DNA of 64,000 bases. Origin: Neisseria lactamica. GTDB taxonomy: Bacteria; Pseudomonadota; Gammaproteobacteria; Burkholderiales; Neisseriaceae. Below the pieces are notes generated by a model. It was not told where the DNA came from. It saw nothing but the letters and a program-made list of their open reading frames with translations, and did not search any database. Each line of letters starts with the position of its first letter. Positions within the stretch are counted from its first letter, which is position 1. Both the position numbers and the translations under genes were made by a program. The stretch is taken from positions 1,488,001-1,552,000 of the forward strand of contig NZ_LR590477.1 of assembly GCF_901482445.1 (NCBI RefSeq), read 5' to 3'. Positions 1 through 7,827 of the stretch are shown here, piece by piece.

Positions 1-43
1 GCAAGTTCCGCCAAAATCCGCCATTGCCGGGGGGTTAAAACCG

Positions 44-550
44 TCATTTTCCGCCCTCTGCCGCACGGATTTTCGCCAAAGTCTTCGTCGTCGAAGTCTG
101 GTGCAGAAACGGAATTGAAAACACCTTGCCGCCGCGCGCCAGCGTTTCCGCCGCCCCGACAATCTTATCCGCAGCCCAATCGCCGCCCTTGACCAAAATC
201 TCAGGTTTGACCGCCTCAATCAACGCCGCCGGCGTATCCTCGTCAAACCACGTTACCAAATCCACACTTTCCAACGCGGCGGCAACGGCGGCACGGTTTT
301 CCAAAGGATTAATCGGGCGGTCGCCGCCCTTGCCCAAACGGCGTACCGAAGCATCCGTATTCAACGCCAGCACCAACGCACCCCCCATCGAACGCGCCTG
401 CGCCAGATAAGTAACATGCCCCCTGTGGAGGATGTCGAAACAGCCGTTGGTAAACACCAGCGGGCGCGGCAACAACGCCAAACGCGCCGCCAACGACTCG
501 GGCGGACAGATTTTCGATTCAAAATCAGGGACAGACCAAGCGTCAACCAT
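44..550 (-). CDS. rfaE2: D-glycero-beta-D-manno-heptose 1-phosphate adenylyltransferase
   Basis: The 168-residue protein is a stand-alone nucleotidyltransferase of the cytidylyltransferase superfamily. It should transfer AMP from ATP to heptose 1-phosphate to make ADP-heptose for the lipooligosaccharide inner core. The HxGH signature (HRGH) is at residues 42-45 after FTNGCFD, and a STTK segment lies near the C-terminus. There is no kinase domain, so this is the split RfaE2/HldC form rather than bifunctional HldE. An upstream in-frame extension reads through tRNA and intergenic sequence, so I chose the start MVDAWSV at 550. It works in the same pathway as gmhA at 11.7 kb. Confidence 0.9.
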   Translation of the reverse strand: MVDAWSVPDFESKICPPESLAARLALLPRPLVFTNGCFDILHRGHVTYLAQARSMGGALVLALNTDASVRRLGKGGDRPINPLENRAAVAAALESVDLVTWFDEDTPAALIEAVKPEILVKGGDWAADKIVGAAETLARGGKVFSIPFLHQTSTTKTLAKIRAAEGGK

Positions 551-633
551 CAAAGCCTCCGACAAAAACCATAAAAGACAGAAAAACCCACATGATACAG
601 AAGCATATGCGAAAGGCAAAGCCGGCGGCGCAA

Positions 634-683
634 ATGCCGTCTGAAGCGGTTTCCGTATGACCGGCCCGGCTTTCAGACGGCAT
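634..683. repeat. Inverted DNA uptake sequence pair
   Basis: ATGCCGTCTGAA and its reverse complement are separated by 26 bases. It lies between the heptose gene and the tRNA cluster. There is no T-run, so its role as a terminator is doubtful. Confidence 0.7.
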
Positions 684-725
684 ACCGCCGCACCGGTACG
701 ACGGCGCGGACAGTACGCGCAAACG

Positions 726-757
726 GAAAAAGACCCGTACCGAAAAGTACGGGCCTT
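726..757 (-). terminator. Rho-independent terminator of the tRNA cluster
   Basis: Read on the minus strand, a stem of about 9 bp (GCCCGTAC paired with GTACGGGT) closes a short loop and is followed by a T-run. It sits just 3' of tRNA-His. Confidence 0.8.
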
Positions 758-761
758 TATC

Positions 762-839
762 TGGGGTGGCTGATGGGGCTCGAACCCACGACAACCGGAA
801 TCACAATCCGGGGCTTCTACCAACTGAGCTACAGCCACC
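762..839 (-). tRNA. tRNA-His (anticodon GTG)
   Basis: The sequence folds as a cloverleaf with the GTG anticodon in the loop, a TTCGAGC T-loop, an extra G at -1 opposite C73 as expected for tRNA-His, and an encoded CCA. It is the last gene of a three-tRNA minus-strand cluster. Confidence 0.95.
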
Positions 840-865
840 ATAAAAACGGTTTTCAATCAAATTCT

Positions 866-942
866 TGGCACGCCCGACAGGAATCGAACCTGTAACCCCC
901 GACTTAGAAGGTCGGTGCTCTATCCGGTTGAGCTACGGGCGC
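866..942 (-). tRNA. tRNA-Arg (anticodon TCT)
   Basis: The acceptor GCGCCCG pairs with CGGGCGT. The anticodon stem CCGAC/GTCGG encloses CTTCTAA, the T-loop is TTCGATT, and the 3' CCA is encoded. It is the middle tRNA of the cluster. Confidence 0.95.
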
Positions 943-966
943 TCATGCCGATTCGTGCTGATTGAT

Positions 967-1044
967 TGGTCGGGGCGGTGGGATTCGAACTCACGACCCT
1001 CTGCTCCCAAAGCAGATGCGCTAACCGGGCTGCGCTACGCCCCG
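967..1044 (-). tRNA. tRNA-Pro (anticodon TGG)
   Basis: The acceptor CGGGGCG pairs with CGCCCCG. The anticodon loop TTTGGGA gives TGG, the T-loop is TTCGAAT, and CCA is encoded. It is the first gene of the cluster in the transcription direction. Confidence 0.95.
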
Positions 1045-1266
1045 ACTTGAAGAACTGAATCATACAATGGCGGGGAAAACGCGTCAACGCTTATTTTTGA
1101 AATTCCCGTATAAGCGGCATAGTATTTTGATTTGGAAAAACATTTAACCCGATTCAAAACCCAAGCCCTATTTCCGGATCAATTTATTTCCCGCATCCTG
1201 CTGTAAAAATATACGGAAAATGCGATAATTTTCAGCATTTTCTACCTGTTTAACAAAAGGACGGAT

Positions 1267-2121
1267 ATGTCGGCACAATTAATCAACGGTAAGGAAGTTT
1301 CACAAAAGCGTTTGGAAGCGGTTGCCGAAGCGGTGGCGCAACGCCAACAGGACAATCTGCACACGCCTTGCCTGGCCGTGGTTTTGGTCGGAGGCGACCC
1401 TGCCAGCGCGGTTTATGTGCGCAACAAGAAAACAGCCTGCCAAAAATGCGGCATCAAATCACTGTCTTATGAGCTGCCCGAATCAACATCGCAGGAAGAA
1501 CTGTTGGCATTGGTCGACCGCCTGAATGCCGATTCCGAAGTGGACGGTATTCTGGTTCAGCTTCCACTGCCGAAGCATCTCGACAGCCAGGCAGTCTTGG
1601 AACGTATTTCGCCGGATAAGGACGTGGACGGCTTCCATCCTTACAATGTGGGCAGGCTTGCAGTCAAAATGCCGCTGATGCGCCCGTGTACGCCCAAGGG
1701 CGTGATGACGCTCTTGGAAGCTTACGGCATTGATCCGAAGGGGAAAAAAGCGGTCGTGGTCGGCGCATCGAATATTGTCGGCCGCCCGCAGGCTTTGGAA
1801 CTGCTGCTGGCGCGCGCAACGGTAACAATCTGCCACAGCGCGACCGAAAATCTGGCAGACGAGGTTGCCGCCGCCGATATTTTGGTGGTCGGCGTGGGGA
1901 TTCCGAACTTTGTCAAAGGCAAATGGATCAAACCCGGCGCGGTCGTTATCGATGTAGGCATCAACCGTTTGGACGACGGCAGCCTGTGCGGCGACGTGGA
2001 ATTTGAAACGGCAAAAGAACAGGCGGCGATGATTACGCCCGTTCCCGGCGGTGTGGGCCCGATGACGATTGCCACATTGATGGAAAATACCCTGCACGCG
2101 GCTTCGCTGCACGATGCTTGA
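1267..2121 (+). CDS. folD: Bifunctional methylenetetrahydrofolate dehydrogenase / methenyltetrahydrofolate cyclohydrolase
   Basis: The 284-residue cytosolic enzyme interconverts 5,10-methylene-, 5,10-methenyl- and 10-formyl-THF using NADP. The family signatures are all present: YVRNKKTAC with the catalytic lysine near residue 54, DGILVQLPLP, the Rossmann segment GASNIVGRP and the C-terminal PVPGGVGPMT. Length and alignment match E. coli FolD end to end. The start is preceded by an AAAAGG-type ribosome site. It is followed immediately by a DUS terminator, so it appears to be transcribed alone. Confidence 0.97.
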   Translation: MSAQLINGKEVSQKRLEAVAEAVAQRQQDNLHTPCLAVVLVGGDPASAVYVRNKKTACQKCGIKSLSYELPESTSQEELLALVDRLNADSEVDGILVQLPLPKHLDSQAVLERISPDKDVDGFHPYNVGRLAVKMPLMRPCTPKGVMTLLEAYGIDPKGKKAVVVGASNIVGRPQALELLLARATVTICHSATENLADEVAAADILVVGVGIPNFVKGKWIKPGAVVIDVGINRLDDGSLCGDVEFETAKEQAAMITPVPGGVGPMTIATLMENTLHAASLHDA

Positions 2122-2136
2122 GCGGTTCTGAAGATA

Positions 2137-2170
2137 AAATGCCGTCTGAAAGGCTTTCAGACGGCATTTT
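2137..2170. terminator. DUS inverted-repeat terminator (folD / RDD gene)
   Basis: AAAATGCCGTCTGAAA and its complement form a long stem with a 2-base loop, flanked by A and T runs on each side. It can end transcription from both convergent genes. Confidence 0.85.
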
Positions 2171-2181
2171 GCCGTGTCCGT

Positions 2182-2763
2182 TTATTTGGGCAGCTTGACG
2201 ACAACCGTATCCGCCAGTATGTCGTAAAGCGTGCGGCGGTCGCGTTTGACCATAAAGAGCAGGACAAAGTTGGCAAGAAATGCCAGCAGGTTGATAGCGT
2301 TTTCTCCGTTGTCACCTACTGCAAGACCGATAACGGCGGCAATAATGGCAACCAAAACCGACCATGCGATTTCGCGTACCAAAACCGTGCCGACAAAACC
2401 GGGATTGCGGCCGTCGGTTTTCAACACCCTGATTCTCATGATTTTCTTACCCAATGACTGCCCGTCCCGGCTCATATAGTAGATTTGGACGACGGTGTAC
2501 GCCAAAATGCCCGCCAGTCCTACCCAAAAGGAAGTTGTGCCCAAAAGCAGTCCGACTATTTCCTCACTGCCGACGATTCTGCCTTCATTCTTGATGGCGA
2601 AGGCAATCAGTCCGACAAACGGCACCAACAAAACTAAAAAGGTAAACAATTGGTTCAGCAAGGCCGCAAGTATCCGGTCGCCTGCGCCGGCAATTCCGAC
2701 TTCAATTTCCTGCCCGTTGCGGTTGTCGGATGCCGCGTCGGTGTAGTCGTTTTTTTCTTCCAT
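2182..2763 (-). CDS. RDD-family integral membrane protein
   Basis: The 193-residue protein begins with a charged cytoplasmic segment and has three to four hydrophobic helices (about residues 28-60, 75-97, 130-150 and 155-170). It carries the RDD pattern: AGAGDRILAALLNQ near the first helix and YMSRDGQSLGKKIMRIRV after the second. RDD proteins are membrane proteins of largely unknown role, sometimes linked to ion transport. It is convergent with folD. The membrane-family assignment is solid, the function is open. Confidence 0.85.
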   Translation of the reverse strand: MEEKNDYTDAASDNRNGQEIEVGIAGAGDRILAALLNQLFTFLVLLVPFVGLIAFAIKNEGRIVGSEEIVGLLLGTTSFWVGLAGILAYTVVQIYYMSRDGQSLGKKIMRIRVLKTDGRNPGFVGTVLVREIAWSVLVAIIAAVIGLAVGDNGENAINLLAFLANFVLLFMVKRDRRTLYDILADTVVVKLPK

Positions 2764-2939
2764 ATCCGTTCCTGATAATTGTTCTTAAACAGATGGCATT
2801 CTACCGCCCTGCTGCTGCAAACGCCAATCCCAAAAAGAAAATTCGATAAAGAACTTTACATTTTCCCAATACGGCGTTAAAACGCTTCCTTTACGCCATA
2901 CATAATTTTATTAACGATTTTTCCTCAAGGAGCAACACA

Positions 2940-4055
2940 ATGAAAGTAGGTTTCGTCGGCTGGCGCGGTATGGTCGGTTCGGTTTTGATGCAGCGTATGA
3001 AAGAAGAAAACGACTTCGCCCACATTCCCGAAGCATTTTTCTTTACCACTTCCAACGTCGGCGGCGCAGCCCCTGATTTCGGTCAGGCGGCTAAAACGTT
3101 ATTGGACGCGAACAACGTTGCCGAACTGGCAAAAATGGACATCATCGTTACCTGCCAAGGCGGCGATTACACCAAATCCGTCTTCCAAGCACTGCGCGAC
3201 AGCGGCTGGAACGGCTACTGGATTGACGCGGCATCCTCGCTGCGTATGAAAGACGACGCGATTATCGTCCTCGACCCCGTCAACCGCAACGTCATCGACA
3301 ACGGTTTGAAAAACGGCGTGAAAAACTACATCGGCGGCAACTGTACCGTTTCCCTGATGCTGATGGCGCTGGGCGGCCTGTTCCAAAACGATTTGGTCGA
3401 ATGGGCGACCAGTATGACCTACCAAGCCGCTTCCGGCGCAGGCGCGAAAAATATGCGCGAACTCATCAACGGTATGGGCGCGGTTCACGCCCAAGTGGCG
3501 GATGAGCTTGCCGATCCTGCCGGCTCGATTCTCGACATCGACCGCAAAGTATCCGATTTCCTGCGCAGCGAAGACTATCCGAAAGCCAATTTCGGCGTAC
3601 CGCTCGCCGGCAGCCTGATTCCGTGGATCGACGTGGACTTGGGCAACGGCCAGTCCAAAGAAGAATGGAAAGGCGGCGCGGAAACCAACAAAATCCTCGG
3701 CCGCAGCGGCAATCCGACCGTAATCGACGGCTTATGCGTCCGCATCGGTTCTATGCGCTGCCACAGCCAAGCCCTTACCCTGAAGTTGAAAAAAGACCTG
3801 CCCGTTTCCGAAATCGAAGCGATTTTGGCAGGCGCGAACGACTGGGTGAAAGTCATCCCCAACGAAAAAGAAGCCAGCATCCGCGAGCTGACCCCGGCCA
3901 AAGTTACCGGCACGCTGTCCGTCCCCGTCGGACGCATCCGCAAACTGGGTATGGGCGGCGAATACATCAGCGCGTTCACCGTCGGCGACCAACTTTTGTG
4001 GGGCGCGGCCGAACCGCTGCGCCGCGTGCTGCGTATCGTGTTGGGCAGCCTGTAA
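2940..4055 (+). CDS. asd: Aspartate-semialdehyde dehydrogenase
   Basis: The 371-residue enzyme reduces aspartyl-4-phosphate to aspartate semialdehyde with NADPH, feeding lysine, diaminopimelate, methionine and threonine synthesis. The N-terminal GFVGWRGMVGS is the nucleotide-binding loop. The catalytic cysteine is C135 in GGNCTVSLM, and RIGSMRCHSQ carries the acid-base histidine. The start follows a clear AAGGAG site. The length equals the E. coli-type enzyme. Confidence 0.97.
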   Translation: MKVGFVGWRGMVGSVLMQRMKEENDFAHIPEAFFFTTSNVGGAAPDFGQAAKTLLDANNVAELAKMDIIVTCQGGDYTKSVFQALRDSGWNGYWIDAASSLRMKDDAIIVLDPVNRNVIDNGLKNGVKNYIGGNCTVSLMLMALGGLFQNDLVEWATSMTYQAASGAGAKNMRELINGMGAVHAQVADELADPAGSILDIDRKVSDFLRSEDYPKANFGVPLAGSLIPWIDVDLGNGQSKEEWKGGAETNKILGRSGNPTVIDGLCVRIGSMRCHSQALTLKLKKDLPVSEIEAILAGANDWVKVIPNEKEASIRELTPAKVTGTLSVPVGRIRKLGMGGEYISAFTVGDQLLWGAAEPLRRVLRIVLGSL

Positions 4056-4070
4056 ACCGGATGTGAATAA

Positions 4071-4106
4071 AAAATGCCGTCTGAAGCCTGTTTCAGACGG
4101 CATTTT
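4071..4106. terminator. DUS inverted-repeat terminator after asd
   Basis: AAAATGCCGTCTGAA and its complement, flanked by A and T runs, lie between asd and the convergent hydrolase-like gene. Confidence 0.85.
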
Positions 4107-4148
4107 CCTTGCAACCCCGGTTGACCGAAATTCCGATAAGGCAAGCGT

Positions 4149-4679
4149 TCACGCCAGCAACATTTCCTGCATCAGCTTCATACCCCACTGCCAGCCGCCG
4201 AGCATACCGTTCAAACTGCCCGAATGCGGGGAAACCAACAGGCGGGCGTTCCACAAATCCGCCTGTTTTTGCGCCCAACCGTGCGGCACGCCGCCGTGTT
4301 CGGACACCACCAATGCGGCACGGCAGGGACAGCGGACGCGTTGGAAAGTGTGTTCCGCATCGTCGGGAAAAACATCGGGACGCTGCGGTACAAGGATGAT
4401 GTTGGCGATTTTCTTCCGTGTCAGGATGTCTGCCCGATACAGCCACGCCAAAAATGCGGCCGCGCCCGCTCCGTGTGCAACAACGGCGATATGTCTGCCC
4501 TGTATCCGTTCGAATGCCGTCTGAAGCGCGGTTTGCCACGCTTCCGTGCTGCTGTTTGCGGATGCTTCGGACATCTGCACGACGGGATAACTGACCGCCC
4601 AACGGTCTATCCACATCTGATCCTCTCCGGCATCGCGTATCAGCCAAAGCGTCAAATCTTCGAGTTCGAAACCCTGCAT
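4149..4679 (-). CDS. RBBP9/YdeN-like alpha/beta hydrolase fold protein, catalytic residues apparently lost
   Basis: The 176-residue protein has the layout of small RBBP9/YdeN serine hydrolases: an early W..R segment, a central strand-turn-helix (VVAHGAGAAA, about residues 67-76) and a C-terminal histidine region (SPHSGSLNG). In this family the central turn normally reads H-S-x-G with serine as nucleophile. Here it reads H-G-A-G, and the usual acidic residue before the last helix also looks replaced (SEHGG). I infer a non-catalytic member. It is separated by only 10 bp from the membrane protein gene upstream on the same strand. Confidence 0.65.
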   Translation of the reverse strand: MQGFELEDLTLWLIRDAGEDQMWIDRWAVSYPVVQMSEASANSSTEAWQTALQTAFERIQGRHIAVVAHGAGAAAFLAWLYRADILTRKKIANIILVPQRPDVFPDDAEHTFQRVRCPCRAALVVSEHGGVPHGWAQKQADLWNARLLVSPHSGSLNGMLGGWQWGMKLMQEMLLA

Positions 4680-4689
4680 ACCGCCGCGC

Positions 4690-5034
4690 CTATTTCAGCA
4701 GGTCCCGGAGGGTAAAGGCGATGAGCAGCGAAGCGGGTACGCTCAATATGGCGCACACGGCGAGGCAGGCAAGAACGTTTGCCAACAGCCGCCAGCCTTT
4801 CCAACCCAAACATTTGGACGCAATCAGCAGGCAGGGCAGGCAAATCAGCAGCCACACCAACGCCCAAAGCGGATTAGCCTTGGTCGGCGCAAGCCAGCCC
4901 TGCATCCGCGCCAGCATAAACACCGCCCACACCGACATAGGCAGCACAAATGCCGCCACGACCCACGCCGCGCCTATTCCCGTTTTTCCGTCCACATTCC
5001 AATCATATTTACCCAAAACCTTATTCGGCAGCAT
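4690..5034 (-). CDS. Small integral membrane protein, unknown function
   Basis: The protein has about 114 residues and three hydrophobic helices (roughly residues 20-42, 55-75 and 80-105). I do not recognise the family. The longer in-frame reading starts deep inside the exonuclease gene and is unlikely. GGAG lies 7 bases before the ATG at 5034, and an alternative ATG at 5040 is too close to it. The gene overlaps the 3' end of the exonuclease gene by 14 bp, so translation is probably coupled, and it may form one transcript with the hydrolase-like gene downstream. Confidence 0.7.
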   Translation of the reverse strand: MLPNKVLGKYDWNVDGKTGIGAAWVVAAFVLPMSVWAVFMLARMQGWLAPTKANPLWALVWLLICLPCLLIASKCLGWKGWRLLANVLACLAVCAILSVPASLLIAFTLRDLLK

Positions 5035-5800
5035 AGTCATACTCCACGACCAGCGGCGCATGGTCGGAAAATTTTTCGTCTTTATAAACATGTGCGGACA
5101 CGGCTTTGGCGGCAAGTTCGGGCGTAACCATCTGATAATCGATACGCCACCCGACATCTTTCGCATACGCCTGCCCGCGGTTGCTCCACCAAGTGTAGCC
5201 CGGATTGTCGGGATAAAGCGTGCGCCACATATCCGTCCAACCGAGTTTGTGGATAACCTTGCCTATCCACTCGCGCTCTTCGGGCAGGAAGCCCGAATTT
5301 TTCTGGTTGCCTTTCCAGTTTTTCAGGTCGATGTTTTGGTGGGCGATGTTCCAGTCGCCGCAGACGACAATGTCGCGCCCTTCGTTTTTCATCGCTTCGA
5401 GCATAGGGTAAAACGCATCGAGGAAACGGTATTTTACCTGCTGGCGTTCTTCCGCGCTGCTGCCGCTGGGCAAATAAAGCGAAATGACGCTCAACCTGCC
5501 GAAATCGCAACGCACAAACCGCCCTTCCCGGTCGAATTCTTCAATGCCCATACCGATTTGCACATTATCGGGTTTGCGTTTGCCATACACCGCCACGCCG
5601 CTGTAACCGCGCTTCTCGGCGCAATGCCAATAGCCGTGCATCCCGTGCGGATTTTTCATATCGGCAGACAAATCTGCTTCCTGCGCTTTGAGTTCCTGCA
5701 CGCAGACAATATCCGCGCCCGATGCGGCGATGTATTCGTAAAAACCTTTTTTGTAGGCGGAGCGGATGCCGTTGACGTTGGCGGAAATGATTTTAAGCAT
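5021..5800 (-). CDS. xth: Exonuclease III family AP endonuclease
   Basis: The 259-residue Mg-dependent nuclease acts in base-excision repair at abasic sites. Endonuclease-exonuclease-phosphatase motifs appear in order: SANVNGIRS, VQELKAQ with the metal-binding glutamate at 36, SLYLPSG, GDWNIA and SDHAPLV near the C-terminus. Meningococci have two such proteins, known as NApe and NExo. Position suggests the former, but I cannot separate them by eye. It is followed by the overlapping small membrane protein gene. Confidence 0.93.
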   Translation of the reverse strand: MLKIISANVNGIRSAYKKGFYEYIAASGADIVCVQELKAQEADLSADMKNPHGMHGYWHCAEKRGYSGVAVYGKRKPDNVQIGMGIEEFDREGRFVRCDFGRLSVISLYLPSGSSAEERQQVKYRFLDAFYPMLEAMKNEGRDIVVCGDWNIAHQNIDLKNWKGNQKNSGFLPEEREWIGKVIHKLGWTDMWRTLYPDNPGYTWWSNRGQAYAKDVGWRIDYQMVTPELAAKAVSAHVYKDEKFSDHAPLVVEYDYAAE

Positions 5801-5840
5801 AATAAAAATAAGTTCTCACAATAAAAATGCCGTCTGAACA

Positions 5841-5874
5841 AAAAAAGGGCAAAATGCGGCACATTTACCCTTTT
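5841..5874 (-). terminator. Terminator downstream of cysS
   Basis: AAAAGGGCAAA pairs with TTTACCCTTTT with one mismatch around an 8-base loop. A- and T-rich flanks make it usable in both directions. Confidence 0.6.
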
Positions 5875-5883
5875 CGATGGATT

Positions 5884-7305
5884 TTAACCGCGCCGCCAAG
5901 TCGTACCGCCGGCGGTGTCTTCCAGAATGATTTTGTGTTCGTTCAGAAGGTCGCGGATGCGGTCGGATTCCGCCCAGTTTTTATCCGCGCGCGCCTGTTT
6001 GCGCCGGGCGATCAAGTCGTCGATTTCCTCGTTGGACAGGCCGTCTGAAACCGCGCCGCCTTGCAGGAACTCGGTCGGATCGCGTTGCAGCAAACCAATG
6101 ATGCCGCCCAAAGCCTTCAGACGGCCTGCCAGTTGCGCGTTATTGGTTTTGTTCACTTCGCCGGCAAGTTCGAACAACACCGCCACCGCTTTCACCGTAT
6201 CAAAATCATCATTCATCGCAACATAAAAGCGGCGCGTGTAGTCATCGCCGGCTTCAGACGGCATCGGATCGGCGGGCGGCGTATTTTTCAAAGTCGTATA
6301 CAAACGCGTCAACGCGCCTTTCGCATCATCCAAATGCGCGTCGGAATAGTTCAACGGGCTGCGGTAGTGGGCGCGCAAAATAAAGAAGCGCACGACTTCC
6401 GGGTCGTATTGTTTCAACACTTCGCGGATGGTGAAGAAGTTGCCCAGCGACTTGGACATTTTTTCGCCGTCCACACGGATAAAGCCGTTGTGCAGCCAGT
6501 ATTTGACGTGGCTGGCGATGCTTTGCCCGTGGTGGGTTTGCGCGTGATGATGACCGCAGGTATGCCCCGTCGCGCCGACGCTTTGGGCAATTTCGTTTTC
6601 GTGGTGCGGAAACTGCAAATCCGCGCCGCCGCCGTGAATGTCGAAGGTATTGCCGAACAGGTTTTCACTCATCGCAGAACATTCGATGTGCCAGCCCGGC
6701 CGTCCCCTGCCCCACGGGCTTTCCCATGCCGGCTCGCCTGCTTTCGCCGCTTTCCACAACACAAAATCAAGCGGATCGCGTTTGAAACCGTCCACTTCCA
6801 CACGTTCGCCCGCGCGCAGGTCGTCCAGCGATTTGCCCGACAATTGGCCGTAAGCGGCAAACTCGCGCACGGCGTAGTAAACGTCGCCGTTGGCGGCAGG
6901 ATAAGCCTTGCCGTTTTGAATCAGGGTTTCAATCATGGCAATCATTTGCGGAATGTTTTCCGTCGCCTTCGGTTCGATGTCCGGACGCAACACGCCCAAA
7001 GCATCGGCATCTTCGTGCATCGCCTGAATGAAACGCGCGGTCAGTTCGCCAATGGTCTCGCCGTTTTCAGCCGCGCGGGCAATGATTTTGTCGTCGATGT
7101 CGGTGATGTTGCGCACATAAGTGAGCGGATAGCCGCACTCGCGCAACCAGCGGGCAATCATGTCGAACACAACCATCACGCGGGCGTGTCCCAAATGGCA
7201 GTAATCGTAAACGGTCATACCGCAGACGTACATACGCACGTTTTCAGGGTCGATGGGGGAAAAGGGTTCTTTTTGACGGGTTAGGGTGTTGTAGGTGGTG
7301 GTCAT
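5884..7305 (-). CDS. cysS: Cysteinyl-tRNA synthetase
   Basis: The 473-residue class I synthetase charges tRNA-Cys. The HIGH motif is HLGH at residues 37-40, preceded by the zinc-ligand cysteine C28 in YVCGMTVYD. KMSKSLGN is the ATP loop in the second half, and HHENEIAQS and a His-rich segment contribute the other zinc ligands. I set the start at 7305 because this ATG overlaps the stop codon of the upstream gene by ATGA. A longer frame would extend further into that gene. The synthetase is therefore possibly translated from a transcript starting in the ATPase/nuclease-like pair. Confidence 0.95.
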   Translation of the reverse strand: MTTTYNTLTRQKEPFSPIDPENVRMYVCGMTVYDYCHLGHARVMVVFDMIARWLRECGYPLTYVRNITDIDDKIIARAAENGETIGELTARFIQAMHEDADALGVLRPDIEPKATENIPQMIAMIETLIQNGKAYPAANGDVYYAVREFAAYGQLSGKSLDDLRAGERVEVDGFKRDPLDFVLWKAAKAGEPAWESPWGRGRPGWHIECSAMSENLFGNTFDIHGGGADLQFPHHENEIAQSVGATGHTCGHHHAQTHHGQSIASHVKYWLHNGFIRVDGEKMSKSLGNFFTIREVLKQYDPEVVRFFILRAHYRSPLNYSDAHLDDAKGALTRLYTTLKNTPPADPMPSEAGDDYTRRFYVAMNDDFDTVKAVAVLFELAGEVNKTNNAQLAGRLKALGGIIGLLQRDPTEFLQGGAVSDGLSNEEIDDLIARRKQARADKNWAESDRIRDLLNEHKIILEDTAGGTTWRRG

Positions 7306-7817
7306 GGGGTATTTGAACTTTCTGTAATCGTCCAAGGAACATACTTTTGGTTTAAGCAGGTTGAGATAACAACATGAGGATCAATAGCTTTCAATAACCT
7401 TTTTAATTTATCCTTTAAGTCCGACAAATTATAGATTTGACGTATTCCGTTTGGCTGCTCTATGTGTAAAACGATACGGATGTTTTTACATTTTAGGGAT
7501 TCTTCAGCAAAGTTTTTTTCAATAGGATTATTTGCTTTAAATTTTGCTGAAACAATGCCCGCAAGCGTATCTCTTACTTTTAAAGCAATTTCCTGTTCTA
7601 AAGGCAGCTTTTCCGGATTACGCTGCCCAATTCTAAAATCTTTAATTTCACAAAGCCATAGTGTTTGATTTGCTTCGATTGCGATAAAGTCTATGGCTTT
7701 ATTGCCTGTCGAACATTTATTTTCAAACTGTTTACGGTAGTGTGACCATTTATCGTATTTTGAGGTGATGCAATGTTCAGGAAATTCAAATTTCAATGAA
7801 CCTTCGGTAATTGTCAT
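7302..7817 (-). CDS. PD-(D/E)xK-nuclease-like protein, partner of the adjacent ATPase
   Basis: The 171-residue protein has no family I can name. Residues 41-60 (AIDFIAIE...LWLCEIKDF) show D43 followed by E57-I-K59 in a strand-strand arrangement, the core pattern of PD-(D/E)xK nucleases. The C-terminal half is lysine-rich (DLKDKLKRLLKAI). It follows the ATPase gene by 10 bp on the same strand and its stop overlaps cysS. Base composition is clearly more AT-rich than the cysS and obg neighbours, as in transferred DNA. The nuclease reading is inference from the motif only. Confidence 0.6.
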   Translation of the reverse strand: MTITEGSLKFEFPEHCITSKYDKWSHYRKQFENKCSTGNKAIDFIAIEANQTLWLCEIKDFRIGQRNPEKLPLEQEIALKVRDTLAGIVSAKFKANNPIEKNFAEESLKCKNIRIVLHIEQPNGIRQIYNLSDLKDKLKRLLKAIDPHVVISTCLNQKYVPWTITESSNTP

Positions 7818-7827
7818 TTGTTTTCCC

